Shown: positions 26,615 through 36,258, counted from the stretch's first letter. The stretch: DNA of 64,000 bases from Candidatus Hydrogenedentota bacterium (GCA_020848835.1 JADLHJ010000084.1:1-64000), one strand, 5' to 3'. Notes: generated by a model from the sequence alone, not told the origin. Program-made: numbers and translations.

Positions 26615-26926
26615 TTATCCACCCAATTGTTTTTTTGCGGCTTCTTCTTCTTGCGCCTGACGGAGTGCGCGGCGAAATTGTTCGTCGCCGAGGGTTTGCC
26701 GGTAGAGTTCGCGTTCTTCGATCTTCATTTGAAGGCGTATATAGCGAAAATCGAGTAGGGCGCAGTAGATTGCCGCCAGGAACAGGAGCAGGAACAGCCC
26801 CCAGTAACTAAAGAAGTACGCGGGAGACGCGCGGAGCCCCTCCATATTTACGCCGAAGTACGCCATCGCGCCGCTGGACGCTAGAAACATGGCGCCGGCA
26901 ATACGCCAGCGGCGCTGGGTCAGCAT
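26615..26926 (-). CDS. Small two-helix membrane protein
   Basis: A 103-residue protein with two hydrophobic helices (IAGAMFLASSGAMAYFGV and YWGLFLLLFLAAIYCALL) followed by a charged helix (MKIEERELYRQTLGDEQFRR) facing the cytoplasm. No family recognised. It sits between the HAD gene and a glycine-zipper lipoprotein on the same strand. Confidence 0.6.
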   Translation of the reverse strand: MLTQRRWRIAGAMFLASSGAMAYFGVNMEGLRASPAYFFSYWGLFLLLFLAAIYCALLDFRYIRLQMKIEERELYRQTLGDEQFRRALRQAQEEEAAKKQLGG

Positions 26927-26966
26927 GTGCTAAATCCCAACGCCGCATTCCGTTTCGAGATTTTGG

Positions 26967-27347
26967 TTAGTGTTCTACCCACACTCGTTCTTCATAGGTT
27001 TCCCCGGAGGCAGTGCGCCGTGTACGTGTTTCCCAGTGCCCGCTCGGTTGGGCCTGCGGCGGGGGAGACGATGCTGGCGGGCCGTAGACACGGCGCGAGC
27101 GGTTTTCGTCCACACGGTCACCGATCAGTGCGCCGGTAAGGGCGCCGAGTCCTGCGCCAATCAGAGCGCCTTCACCGGATTTACCATCCGATTGATTGCC
27201 AATAATCGCGCCTGCACCTGCGCCAACCAACGCGCCCGTCATGGCGCCTTGCTGAGTAGGAGTCGTTTGGCACCCAACCATAAAAAAGGCAACTGCCAAA
27301 AGACTCAAAATGCCAGTTTTATGTTTGCAGAGCATATTTCCTTGCAT
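26967..27347 (-). CDS. Glycine-zipper (YMGG-like) lipoprotein
   Basis: A 126-residue envelope protein. The lipobox FFMVGC ends the signal peptide. Residues ~40-80 form a glycine-zipper two-helix hairpin (GALVGAGAGAIIGNQ, GALIGAGLGALTGALIGDR). The C-terminus is proline-rich then charged (SGHWETRTRRTASG). Such proteins insert in or associate with the outer membrane. ATG 27347 is chosen; ATG 27335 with AAGGA is equally possible. Confidence 0.78.
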   Translation of the reverse strand: MQGNMLCKHKTGILSLLAVAFFMVGCQTTPTQQGAMTGALVGAGAGAIIGNQSDGKSGEGALIGAGLGALTGALIGDRVDENRSRRVYGPPASSPPPQAQPSGHWETRTRRTASGETYEERVWVEH

Positions 27348-27653
27348 CCTTTCCCCGGACAATTAACCGGGCCTTATCCCCAGTTTACCATACGTAATCA
27401 TTCGCTCAATGTAACCGTACAGCCTACTAGACGAATTCCGCCTCGAGGCTATTCATATTGCTCGGGTTGCGTGAGGTCACACAGCGGATGTATCCCTTTT
27501 GTATCCAATGGGTTTCACGGCTTGTTCCGTACTAGATGTTTACCCAGATTGCGGGCGAGCGCACGATTTGCCACACTTCGCCTACGCGTGAAGCGCTTAT
27601 TTTCTGTCTTTTTGTGTCCAAAAAACCTACAGCGGGGCAAGGAGGTACGGTTC

Positions 27654-28904
27654 CTGTATCGTGCAGTGACATATTTTCTGATTGCGGGCGGGGTTGCGCG
27701 GCTTGCGATCATCGCGGCGCTTAATCCGCATTATGTGGATTTTTATTGCTTTATTGATGCAACGCAGGCTGTTATTCACGGGCTCGATCCGCACGTGTTG
27801 GTGAACCTGCGCTATACGACCTGGAACGAAGCGCCGCTCGTCTTTCCGGGGTTGACACTGTTCTTCATTCCGTTTGCGATCCTTGCTCCAGCGGTAGGCA
27901 AATCCATTTACTTCATGGCGAATGTTGCCGCGGGGATGGCATTCTATGGAGCGTTAATTCGCGCTTCGGGGATATGTACGCGGTACTCGCTGCGGGAACC
28001 AGATTTGCAGACCATGTTGGTTACGATTGGCGGATTTCTTTTCGTCAATTCGATTTTTTTCACGTTGTGCATCCGCGTGGGTCAAGTATCTACCGTCGTG
28101 TCATTGCTGATCATACTGTCGGTGTGTGCAGCTCGGGAATGGCAACGTACTGGGGCGTTCGGACTGGCGGCCGTGGTGAAGTATTCAACCGTGCCCGTGC
28201 TCGGCCTCCAGCTGTTTCTTGTTCGGCGGCGTTTTTTATTTTGCGTAACGGGATTCGCGTTGTTTGCCGTCATATCCATTTATCCTGCGTTGATCGGGCA
28301 CCATCTGATCGATCTATACCAATCGTATTTCGATTGTATGAAGCGCTGGATTGCGCCCGGCGCCGCGAACCACTTTGCGAATTCCGGACAGACCATGCTT
28401 TCGAGCGGCTTGTTCAAAGGGATGCCGAGTGTGCTGGTGAACATTGTCGTGTTGGGCCTGTTTCTCGGGGTGGGACTCTATCAACGCCAGAGGCTTCCGG
28501 CGTGCCTTGGACTGCATGAGTGGTTTGCGATCTCCTGCGTGACGATGACGTTGGAGTATCACCGCACCTATGATGGGGTGCTCCTGTATCCATTTCTGCT
28601 TTTGGAAGTGGTTGTTCTGTGGGTTGGCGGTAGCAAAGTCCACGCGGTTTTACTTGGGGCGTTTGCATTGTTCTTTGCTTTGCCTGGCGCTGTGGTCCAC
28701 CGATTGGCGCAGTCGCTTGGAAAAGCGGCGGGAGAGAATCCAGTGGTGTATTTGCCGGCAGGGGAGTTTCCCCTCCTTGCCTTCATGATTCTTGTACTCA
28801 CTCTGTACGCGCTATTTCTCTATGCTCGTTTTGGTTCGGGCCTTGCGGTCGGGCCCGTAACGAAAAAGGCCGGGCCGGTAATGACAACTAAAGCGACAGG
28901 TTGA
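27654..28904 (+). CDS. GT87-like polytopic glycosyltransferase
   Basis: A ~416-residue membrane protein with about ten hydrophobic helices. The first periplasmic loop carries DFYCFIDATQAVIHGLDPH, the DxY-type pattern seen in DUF2029/GT87 polyprenyl-phosphate-mannose transferases. No Met or good GTG lies at the expected start. CTG at 27654 is 8 nt after a perfect AAGGAGG (27639-27645); GTG 27666 is the alternative. The open frame extends back to 26970, but that part is antisense to the lipoprotein gene and is rejected. The role is probably glycosylation of an envelope component. Confidence 0.65.
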   Translation: MYRAVTYFLIAGGVARLAIIAALNPHYVDFYCFIDATQAVIHGLDPHVLVNLRYTTWNEAPLVFPGLTLFFIPFAILAPAVGKSIYFMANVAAGMAFYGALIRASGICTRYSLREPDLQTMLVTIGGFLFVNSIFFTLCIRVGQVSTVVSLLIILSVCAAREWQRTGAFGLAAVVKYSTVPVLGLQLFLVRRRFLFCVTGFALFAVISIYPALIGHHLIDLYQSYFDCMKRWIAPGAANHFANSGQTMLSSGLFKGMPSVLVNIVVLGLFLGVGLYQRQRLPACLGLHEWFAISCVTMTLEYHRTYDGVLLYPFLLLEVVVLWVGGSKVHAVLLGAFALFFALPGAVVHRLAQSLGKAAGENPVVYLPAGEFPLLAFMILVLTLYALFLYARFGSGLAVGPVTKKAGPVMTTKATG

Positions 28905-28968
28905 CAGGGTGTTGCTTATGCGATACGGTCATTCGGGGTAGAACATACAATTCGGCGTGGGAACCGGT

Positions 28969-30240
28969 ATGGCGATGGTCGAAGAGCCAGAGGGACAGCC
29001 CTTTAGTCTCAGGGATGAAGAGACGATCTGTTTCATTCCCGATGACTTGCGGCGAATCGTCCTTCGCCTGCTTCGGGAAAGTTCGCCGGCCAGCACCATC
29101 TCCGCGGCGAAGGATTTATACGATCGCGCGGAACGCGAAGATATTTATTTTACCGCGTCGTCCATGTACGACTTCCTTTGGAAAAAAGTACCCGCAGAAG
29201 CCCGCCGCAAACTTTATCCCATTGTGGGCGATTTCTTTCTGACCGCGCTGGAACGCAACCTGGCGATCATCGGGCCTAATAACATGATCAGCCGGTTTCG
29301 CGAGTTGATGGAATGTTATACGGGCGCGGGGGACAAGCAACGAATCCTGGAAGGCCCCTTGTATTGCGCGGACTTATTTCTCCTGAAGACATCGCAGCTC
29401 GTGCTTGGCGCGCGGGACGAAAAGATCGATAGCGGGCCGGAAGAGGCGCAGGGCAGTGACGCTGACTTTCTGAGCGATGAACGCTTCACGGTCGAGCAGC
29501 AGATCGGGCATAGTCTACAACTCGCAAAGGACGCTTTGCTGGATGCGCAGAAGACATTCGCAAAATTGGGACGCGAAGAATCCGGGCTCGACGCGCGCTA
29601 TTTGAAGTTTCTCCGGGCAACGATGGAGCGACTGTCTTTGTCGTGGCAGAACTGGCAGGAGATGCACGCGCGCAAGGACATCGCGTCAATCAGTGTGGAA
29701 AAGTATTTTAAAGAAGGTATCAGCCGCGCAGAAAAAGTGAATTCGCTGGTTCTTGCGGCATTGCTGCTGGAACAGGTTGGAGAAGAGTACGAGAACAAGA
29801 TGAACCGGGAGTTTTTGAATCACCGCTTCAGCGCGCGGCCCGCGGACCATCCGAAGCGGGGCTGCACATTTGACGCAGCGGAGATTTACCGCGATCAGGG
29901 CATCGCAGAGCGCGATCACGGGGCGTACGTGTTGAGCGAACGCCGGTTTACGAAATCGATTTCGCTGTTCGGGCAATTGCACGACCGCACGTCAATAGCC
30001 CAAACTTTGGTGGAGCGTGCGCGTCTGTATGTTTTGCGCGGGACGGACGCGTGGAAGGCGCATAGAGACTTGCACCTCGCCGCGCAGAACATCGCCGCGG
30101 TGCAGCGCCGTTTGCCGCCGAACGCGCCGATGCCGAATGTGCCGGCCGCTGAAGTGCTTCAGTTTTATGAAGGCAAGGGCCTCGTACGTGAGGCGGAGGT
30201 CTACCGCGAGCAGGAAGCCTTACTCGCGGAGCTTCATTGA
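28969..30240 (+). CDS. Helical-repeat protein of unknown function
   Basis: A 423-residue, highly helical soluble protein. The C-terminal half has TPR-like periodicity (GIAERDHGAYVLSERRFTKS, SIAQTLVERARLYVLRG). The N-terminal portion (FIPDDLRRIVLRLLRES) is uncharacterised. No signal peptide or membrane segment is present. ATG 28969 was chosen over GTG 28957. It lies between a glycosyltransferase and a PQQ-type protein and may be a scaffold; the function is unknown. Confidence 0.6.
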   Translation: MAMVEEPEGQPFSLRDEETICFIPDDLRRIVLRLLRESSPASTISAAKDLYDRAEREDIYFTASSMYDFLWKKVPAEARRKLYPIVGDFFLTALERNLAIIGPNNMISRFRELMECYTGAGDKQRILEGPLYCADLFLLKTSQLVLGARDEKIDSGPEEAQGSDADFLSDERFTVEQQIGHSLQLAKDALLDAQKTFAKLGREESGLDARYLKFLRATMERLSLSWQNWQEMHARKDIASISVEKYFKEGISRAEKVNSLVLAALLLEQVGEEYENKMNREFLNHRFSARPADHPKRGCTFDAAEIYRDQGIAERDHGAYVLSERRFTKSISLFGQLHDRTSIAQTLVERARLYVLRGTDAWKAHRDLHLAAQNIAAVQRRLPPNAPMPNVPAAEVLQFYEGKGLVREAEVYREQEALLAELH

Positions 30241-30316
30241 TTTGTCTTCGTTCCCGCCTGTGATACAGTAGCGCCCGTTCTGGTTGCATTCATTTTATTT
30301 ATCTAGGAAGTGAACC

Positions 30317-31645
30317 ATGCTTAAACGCGTCTGTCGTCCTGCGGTCAACTTTATTGCGTTTGCGGTGTGTCTCAATGCTCTTGCGGAAGAGCATTGGCCC
30401 ACCTGGCGCGGTCCGAACGGTAACGGTGTGAGCAACGCCAAAGGCCTGCCGGAAACGTGGAGCGAGACAGAGAACATCGCGTGGAAGACGCCGCTGCCGT
30501 CGTGGAGTGGAAGTTCACCGATTGTGTGGGGCGACAAAGTCTTTTTGATGTCGCCATCGAAAAGCAATGTAGATCCGGCAACGAGCGGAAGGGCGAAGTA
30601 CGCCGATCCCGGTGGCGATTCGCTATTGCTGATCTGTATCGCTGCGAAGGACGGCAAGGTTCTGTGGGAATGCGAGGTTGCCAAGGGCAATGCGCTGGGA
30701 CGAAAGGGTAACGCAACATCGCCGTCCCCGGTCACCGACGGTAATCACGTGTGGGCGATGACGGGCTCGGGCGTGCTTGCCGCAGTGACCATGGATGGCA
30801 AGGTCGTGTGGACGAAAAACATTCAGGACGAGTATGGCAAGTTTGGTTTGAACTTTGTATATGGCTCGTCACCGGTTTTGCACGACGGGAAGATATTCAT
30901 TCAGGTGTTGCACGGTTTCAAGACCGATGACCCTTCGTATCTTGCTGCATTCGATGCGTTAAAGGGCGATCTCTTGTGGCGCGTGGAGCGGCCCACCGAT
31001 TCGCTGAGCGAAACGCCGGACGCGTACAACACGCCGGCGTTGCTCAAAGTCGGCGATCAGATGCAGTTGATTGTCTGCGGCGGCGGATTTGTCTCCGGGC
31101 ACGATGTGAAAGATGGTAAAGAGATTTGGAGGTCCTTTGGTTTAGACCCCGATCGCAACGAATATTTCCGCACGATCTCATCGGCGGTTGCGGTGGACGG
31201 AATGGTATATGCCCCCACCCGTCAGAAGCCGTTGCTGGCGGTGCGCGCCGATGGAAAAGGGGATGTATCGGCGACACACGTGGCGTGGAAGTGGGACGAG
31301 CCGTATGGCACCGATGTGCCGACCGCGGTCTGTGACGGCAAGTTTTTTTACATGGTCGATGACAAAGGCGTGGCCACTTGCACCGATGCGAAAACCGGCA
31401 AAGTAATTTGGGGACCGGAACACACGCAAAAGGGACCCTACAGCGCATCGCCCGTGTTGGCCGACGGCAAACTGTATTTCACAAATGAAGCGGGTGTGAC
31501 GACCGTGCTTTCGGCGGGCAAAGAGTTCAAAGTCATTGCGACGAATGCGCTCGACGGCGAGGAGCATACCTTATCGTCGTTCGCGGTAACGGATGGGCGG
31601 CTGTATTTGCGCACGCCGGGCTTTCTTTATTGCATTGGAAAATAG
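30317..31645 (+). CDS. Secreted PQQ-like beta-propeller protein
   Basis: A 442-residue exported beta-propeller. A signal peptide (FIAFAVCLNALAEE) is followed by WPTWRGPNGNGVS, the typical opening of planctomycete outer-membrane PQQ-like proteins, and then repeated blades (AKDGKVLWECEV, MDGKVVWTKNI, VKDGKEIWRSFG, AKTGKVIWGPE). No quinoprotein catalytic ligands are evident, so it is probably a binding or scaffold protein rather than a dehydrogenase. AGGAAG precedes the ATG. It converges with the PKD+SUMF1 gene. Confidence 0.85.
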   Translation: MLKRVCRPAVNFIAFAVCLNALAEEHWPTWRGPNGNGVSNAKGLPETWSETENIAWKTPLPSWSGSSPIVWGDKVFLMSPSKSNVDPATSGRAKYADPGGDSLLLICIAAKDGKVLWECEVAKGNALGRKGNATSPSPVTDGNHVWAMTGSGVLAAVTMDGKVVWTKNIQDEYGKFGLNFVYGSSPVLHDGKIFIQVLHGFKTDDPSYLAAFDALKGDLLWRVERPTDSLSETPDAYNTPALLKVGDQMQLIVCGGGFVSGHDVKDGKEIWRSFGLDPDRNEYFRTISSAVAVDGMVYAPTRQKPLLAVRADGKGDVSATHVAWKWDEPYGTDVPTAVCDGKFFYMVDDKGVATCTDAKTGKVIWGPEHTQKGPYSASPVLADGKLYFTNEAGVTTVLSAGKEFKVIATNALDGEEHTLSSFAVTDGRLYLRTPGFLYCIGK

Positions 31646-31653
31646 AAATAGAG

Positions 31654-33237
31654 CTATTCTGCATGTGCCATTCTAAAACCAATTCCATACATTGCTAGAC
31701 TCGGCACACCAGAGCCGTATCGGGACGCGGAGCGGCAAGAGAAACTGGGGCGAATAATGCGGTATTGCTGTGGCCATTCTTCCCACGGACTGCCGTCCGT
31801 CGTTGCGTTTTCGTAGTTATTCCGGTACCAATCTTGGCACCATTCTTTTGCGTTTCCGGCCATATCGTGCAGACCGAAAGCGTTGGGGATTTTTTGACCC
31901 ACAATCTGCACAGAGTCTGTCTGCCATATGTAGTTTCCAATTTGTGAATTGTCTAGGTCGTCACCCCAATAATAACGACTTGAAGTACCCGCTCTGCACG
32001 CATATTCCCACTGGGACTCAGATGGCAAGTGAAACGTAGCATTCCCTTGTCCAGTAGCCAGCATGTGTTGGTTAAGGGCATTCGTAAACGAAATTGCATC
32101 GTACCACGATACGAACTCCGCTGGACTATCGTAGTTGTAGTTTACATTAGGCCCCATATTCCATGGCGTTGAGTTCATGAGTGCGATCCATTGTCCTTTT
32201 GTTATTTCGTACTTCCCGAGCCAAAAGCCTTTCGCCAACGTCACTACGTGCTGCGGCCTCTCTTGCGCGTAGCTTCCAACCTCATTTTCGGGAGCGCCCA
32301 TAAGGAATGAACCTGCGGGGATCCAAACCATTTCCAAAGGCTTTCCGCTGGGAAGTGCAATTTGACCAAGTCGCAACGTTCGGTGTCGCAACACAGCGTC
32401 GGTTCCAGAAGCCGAGTGGACCGTCAACGAGACTTCATATTCGCCGACGTCACTGAATAGCTGTAATGGATTTTGTTCGGTGCTGTCGATAATTCCATCC
32501 GATTCGAAATCCCATTCCCATGCGTCGATCGAAGAATTACCGGGTTGAGAAGTATCGGTAAATTGGACGGTGAGCGGCGGCAAACCGCTGCTTGTGCTCA
32601 ATGTAAAATCGGCAACGGGTGCTTCCGGCAGCACGGAGTAAATGTACGATTGTCGTGTTAGTGAACTCATCCCCACCGACGTAACAACGCGGAGTGTGAC
32701 ATCGTAGAAATTGGACAATGAGAATGTACGGAGGGGATTTTGCGCCGTGCTATCCACGACACCGTCCGAATCAAAATCCCACTCCCACGACTGAATGGGT
32801 GCGGTGCCCGGTTTCGAAATGTCGGTGAACTGAACCTCCAATGGCGTGAAACCACTTCTGGGATTCGCGTTAAATCTTGCGCGGGGTTGTTTTGTCTTTA
32901 AGTACCTGGCAGAGATGTTTGTTCTGTCATTTGCAAAGACCGAGACCGTTTGGGTTGCCGGAAGGCTCCAACCTGTAATCGGTTTAAACTCGATTGAATA
33001 GTACCCTGGCGCCAGATTTCCCACAATGCTGTCGCTCTTGAGCCACTTGCCACCGGAAACGCGCCAGCGCGCTCCATCTTGCCGTGCAGCTTCGGGACCA
33101 AGAGAGACCTTCAGCGATCCTGTTGCGACTGCTGCATTGACTTGCCCACGAAATTCGGTGGCGCAGAGAATACCAATCAGGATGGGTGCAACAACGAGCG
33201 TGAGACGCCATTTTGCGTTGCCAGACACGTCGAGCAT
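31654..33237 (-). CDS. PKD + SUMF1 (formylglycine-enzyme-like) exported protein
   Basis: A 527-residue protein with a signal/anchor segment (LTLVVAPILIGILCAT), a PEGA-like N-terminal beta domain, and two PKD domains (WEWDFDSDGVVDS near 155; WEWDFESDGIIDS near 240). Residues ~300-527 form a SUMF1 fold (MVWIPAGSFLMG, FWLGKYEITKGQW, HLPSESQWEYACRAG, GLHDMAGNAKEW). Near the C-terminus only one of the two Cu-binding cysteines remains (SFSCRSASR), so it is not expected to make formylglycine. It is probably a surface or adhesive protein using the SUMF1 fold as a scaffold. GGGGGA precedes the ATG. Confidence 0.85.
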   Translation of the reverse strand: MLDVSGNAKWRLTLVVAPILIGILCATEFRGQVNAAVATGSLKVSLGPEAARQDGARWRVSGGKWLKSDSIVGNLAPGYYSIEFKPITGWSLPATQTVSVFANDRTNISARYLKTKQPRARFNANPRSGFTPLEVQFTDISKPGTAPIQSWEWDFDSDGVVDSTAQNPLRTFSLSNFYDVTLRVVTSVGMSSLTRQSYIYSVLPEAPVADFTLSTSSGLPPLTVQFTDTSQPGNSSIDAWEWDFESDGIIDSTEQNPLQLFSDVGEYEVSLTVHSASGTDAVLRHRTLRLGQIALPSGKPLEMVWIPAGSFLMGAPENEVGSYAQERPQHVVTLAKGFWLGKYEITKGQWIALMNSTPWNMGPNVNYNYDSPAEFVSWYDAISFTNALNQHMLATGQGNATFHLPSESQWEYACRAGTSSRYYWGDDLDNSQIGNYIWQTDSVQIVGQKIPNAFGLHDMAGNAKEWCQDWYRNNYENATTDGSPWEEWPQQYRIIRPSFSCRSASRYGSGVPSLAMYGIGFRMAHAE

Positions 33238-33318
33238 AGCTTTCCCCCAAATCCACAGCTATTGTCGCATCCCACCTAATAACTATAACACAAATGGGTC
33301 CACCAATAACGGTTCCCT

Positions 33319-35367
33319 TTAACCAAAGATGTTCCCGAGTCGCGTGGGCTTGAGCGTATTGTCGATGCATTGCTGGACTACTGAGCGCTTTTCGCCTCGC
33401 TTCGTTGCGGCGAGCGCCCTTTCCAGTAACGCAATGTGGCCCGGTACATCCCGAAGTGTGCAATCGTTTCGGAAATAGCCAATGTCGCGGATGCCGAAGA
33501 ACTCGTTGGTTTTCTCTCCCTGGAGGCGGGCCTCTTCGCGTAGTGCGTCCATTTCGGGTGTGGATGGAGGTTCGCGCAGGATTGAGAGCGCGGACTGGAT
33601 AGCATCATCCAACTTTCCTTTTTCAAGCACTGACGCTAATGCTGCGCGCACGCGCGTTTCCTGGTCGAGTTCCTTTCTCACCCGGAGTTGCAGGTGTTTA
33701 TCGAGGGCCGCGTGCTGCATGTGCATGCGCCAGCGATGATCGATCGCCATTAGATTTGTCAGTATCTTTTCGCCCGCAGCCTTCACGAGGTCGTAATAGC
33801 GGCCGATGCCTTCGTTGGTCGCGACCGGGCGTTCGAGCGTGTGTTCCATTTCGAGCAATGCTTCGGCCATCAACGGTGCGGCTTCAGCCCCAAAATAATA
33901 GGTGCAGTAATCGCTCAAGGCTTCATCGAGCGAAAGATTCGGATTCCACAGCAGCCGGTTCCACAGGTACTGATGAAATTCATCGTGATAGCCCTCCGAA
34001 TAGATGATGTCGCCTTCGGAGAAGGGCATGATCGCCTTGAAGATGCGGTACATCGCCGCGGGGCGCGCGTGAAAGGTGCGGCGCCCATAGGCGCGCACGA
34101 TGTTCGGCTCCGGGTTTTCAACCATGAACTGCGCGCTGATCCAGTGCGTGATGTCGGAGTAATGCACGATACGCTGATCTCTGGGGAGTTCGCGCAACAT
34201 CTCCGAAACGTAGCGATTGACCGGGCCATCGCCGGGGTATTCGAAGAGGTCGTCGCGCAGCTTGTCGCGGAAATAGTTCGACATCGCGTTGCTGCCGGGA
34301 CCGTAACAGATACCGTAGCACCAGGGGCGCGGCTGCGCGTTCAGGTAGTCGAAGATGTATCGATCGCCTTCGTTGTCCAGACCCTGATTCGCAATCAGCA
34401 CGTTGCTATTTGGATGCGTCTTGTGCCAAATTGCCGCCATCTCTTCGCTGAGATGCACAAACGATTTTCCCCAAGGCGTGCAGCGCGCGTCCGTGCAGCC
34501 GCCGGGATCGCCCGCGTAGAACCGCATGACCTCGTGATCGGCGCGTTTTGCGAAATCTTCCGTCCATTGGTCCAATAGTGCCTTGCGTGCTTCGGGAATG
34601 TTCGGGCAGACCCAGTTTTTCCCTTCCCACATTTCACGGCCACCCGCTTTCCATTCGGCCGGAAACTCGCGATTGAGTTCGTTGGGCCGCGCACCGGTGG
34701 TGCTCATGAGTCCAAACGATTTTACGAAATCGTAGGCGGGCCCGCCTTGGTCGCCGGTGTAGAAACAGTTCGCACCAGCAAGCGCGTAGTCGAGTGTGAC
34801 CTCAAAAAGTTCGTCCTGCGTCCACCCGCGCGCGCCGGTCGCGCGCATCATCGTACCGCCCTGATTGGCCGATGATCCGCGAAATCGGTAGGCCGGCGCA
34901 GTGCGCATGTTGAGGGGATCGATCTCAACGTAATCCGGGGCATAGCGGATGCGGCGGAGAATCTCGCCCGCTGCGTAGAGCACACCGCGCTGGTCAACGC
35001 CTACGGCGATCATTCCTGGGCCGGATTTGAATTGCACGGACTTGACCGCGAATCCCTCCGGCGCAGGACGCGTCCTGCCAGGTAATGAAACGGCATGCGC
35101 AAGACGTGCTTTATCGATGACCGCGCTATTCCCGGCTTGCCCGAGCAAGATCCAATAATCCGCCGCTCCTTCAAAAAAAGCGGTCACACGTATGGTTACG
35201 GCGCTGCGCTTTTCAATGCGTGATTTCAACACACCGGCCACGTGTTCGGCAGTTTTCTCGGGCGCAACAATCGCGATGGAGCGGATGCGTTGGGATTCGG
35301 CTTGAGCGCAAATAAATCCAACAAGAAGGGAAGTGAGCAGGACAGACAACACCAGTCGGTAACGCAT
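33319..35367 (-). CDS. Secreted GH67/GH20-like glycoside hydrolase
   Basis: A 682-residue exported protein with a signal peptide (LVLSVLLTSLLVGFICA). Residues ~25-140 look like the alpha-glucuronidase N-terminal domain also attached to GH20 enzymes (DYWILLGQAG, VKSVQFKSGPGMIAVG, RGVLYAAGEILRRI). A TIM-barrel-like region follows (FRGSSANQGG, RFYAGDPGGCTDARC), and the last ~150 residues are helical. ATG 35367 has GGAG 8 nt upstream; a 13-codon longer frame overlaps the DUF1080 gene. Exact specificity is unclear. It forms an operon with the DUF1080 lipoprotein 13 nt upstream. Confidence 0.75.
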   Translation of the reverse strand: MRYRLVLSVLLTSLLVGFICAQAESQRIRSIAIVAPEKTAEHVAGVLKSRIEKRSAVTIRVTAFFEGAADYWILLGQAGNSAVIDKARLAHAVSLPGRTRPAPEGFAVKSVQFKSGPGMIAVGVDQRGVLYAAGEILRRIRYAPDYVEIDPLNMRTAPAYRFRGSSANQGGTMMRATGARGWTQDELFEVTLDYALAGANCFYTGDQGGPAYDFVKSFGLMSTTGARPNELNREFPAEWKAGGREMWEGKNWVCPNIPEARKALLDQWTEDFAKRADHEVMRFYAGDPGGCTDARCTPWGKSFVHLSEEMAAIWHKTHPNSNVLIANQGLDNEGDRYIFDYLNAQPRPWCYGICYGPGSNAMSNYFRDKLRDDLFEYPGDGPVNRYVSEMLRELPRDQRIVHYSDITHWISAQFMVENPEPNIVRAYGRRTFHARPAAMYRIFKAIMPFSEGDIIYSEGYHDEFHQYLWNRLLWNPNLSLDEALSDYCTYYFGAEAAPLMAEALLEMEHTLERPVATNEGIGRYYDLVKAAGEKILTNLMAIDHRWRMHMQHAALDKHLQLRVRKELDQETRVRAALASVLEKGKLDDAIQSALSILREPPSTPEMDALREEARLQGEKTNEFFGIRDIGYFRNDCTLRDVPGHIALLERALAATKRGEKRSVVQQCIDNTLKPTRLGNIFG

Positions 35368-35380
35368 ATTTCGGTCTCCG

Positions 35381-36097
35381 CTAATCAAGCACCCGGATGG
35401 TTGCATTGCGAATCATCACATGCCCCTCGCCGCGGCTAAGTTCCTGAAACCCGATGTGCCCTTTGCGTGGACGATTATTCAACGGTGGCGCGGCGCTCCC
35501 ATCGTGCCGCTCGATGGCTTCAGTGTGCTTTTCAAGGTTTACATCTTGAACCATGGTTCCGTTCAGCACGACGATAATCCGTGGACCTTTCGCAGTGATC
35601 CTGTAATGGTTCCACTCCATCGGACGATAAACCTGCGAGGTGGGGGAGAGCGCTTTGTAAATCGACCCAGTCAGTTTGTCAGGGCCGTCTCGTCCCTCGT
35701 TGTAACGTTCATCGACCATCTGGATCTCAAGGCCATCGAAGGCAGGATCGCCCGCGCCGGGAAAACGGATGCCGCAGCCGCTGTTGCCGCGTTCGGGTAA
35801 TTTCCACTCAAAATCCAAGACGAAGTCGCCGTACAGTTTTTCGGAGATAAGCCACGTGCCGCGCGGCGTCGAGCCATGAAGTATGCCGCTATCATCGACA
35901 ATCCACTGCGCACCATCGGGGCCAGGCTTGCTCACGTCGTCCCACGCGCGAACCATCCACCCCTGTGGAACCCCGGGTCCAGCAAAAAGCTTTTCAGTTG
36001 TGCCCGACCCGTCGCGAACATGCGCGCAGGACAGCCCGACTGCCGCTAGAATTACTACGACAATGCATTGAATGCCTAAAGTCTTATGCACGCGCAT
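35381..36097 (-). CDS. DUF1080 (3-keto-disaccharide hydrolase-like) lipoprotein
   Basis: A 238-residue lipoprotein with lipobox LSC (VGLSCAHVRDG). The concanavalin-like DUF1080 domain covers most of the chain: WIVDDSGILHGSTPRGTW, DFVLDFEWKLPERGNSG, MEWNHYRITAKGPRI and the closing GHIGFQELS with buried charged pair. Members of this family hydrolyse 3-ketoglycosides made by Gfo/Idh-type oxidoreductases, which fits the secreted Gfo/Idh gene earlier in the window. The glycosidase gene follows 13 nt downstream. Confidence 0.87.
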   Translation of the reverse strand: MRVHKTLGIQCIVVVILAAVGLSCAHVRDGSGTTEKLFAGPGVPQGWMVRAWDDVSKPGPDGAQWIVDDSGILHGSTPRGTWLISEKLYGDFVLDFEWKLPERGNSGCGIRFPGAGDPAFDGLEIQMVDERYNEGRDGPDKLTGSIYKALSPTSQVYRPMEWNHYRITAKGPRIIVVLNGTMVQDVNLEKHTEAIERHDGSAAPPLNNRPRKGHIGFQELSRGEGHVMIRNATIRVLD

Positions 36098-36133
36098 CCT
36101 GCTTCCAGATGATGATTTGTTAGCCAGACAAAG

Positions 36134-36170
36134 AAAAAGAGCGCCAAGCCAGTGTCCTGGATCGGTGCTC
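36134..36170 (-). terminator. Rho-independent terminator downstream of tRNA-Asp
   Basis: On the minus strand GAGCACC pairs with GGCGCTC (one mismatch), with an inner CCAG/CTGG stem, followed by TTTTTCTTT. It lies 12 nt beyond the tRNA 3' end and fits an intrinsic terminator. Confidence 0.75.
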
Positions 36171-36181
36171 GAAATTATAGA

Positions 36182-36258
36182 TGGCGGGAGCGACGAGACT
36201 CGAACTCGCGACCTCTGCCGTGACAGGGCAGCGTTCTAACCAACTGAACTACGCCCCC
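36182..36258 (-). tRNA. tRNA-Asp (anticodon GTC)
   Basis: A 77-nt cloverleaf on the minus strand. The acceptor GGGGGCG pairs with CGCTCCC (one G-U), followed by discriminator G and an encoded CCA. The D arm is TAGTTCAGTTGGTTAGA, the anticodon stem CTGCC/GGCAG encloses loop CTGTCAC (GTC), and the T arm has GTTCGAGTC. All arms match bacterial tRNA-Asp. Confidence 0.97.

Noticed and set aside
26970..27653. Long plus-strand open frame upstream of the GT87-like gene
   Set aside because: It is antisense to the glycine-zipper lipoprotein with its clear lipobox, carries no domain, and a perfect Shine-Dalgarno sits at 27639 for a downstream start.
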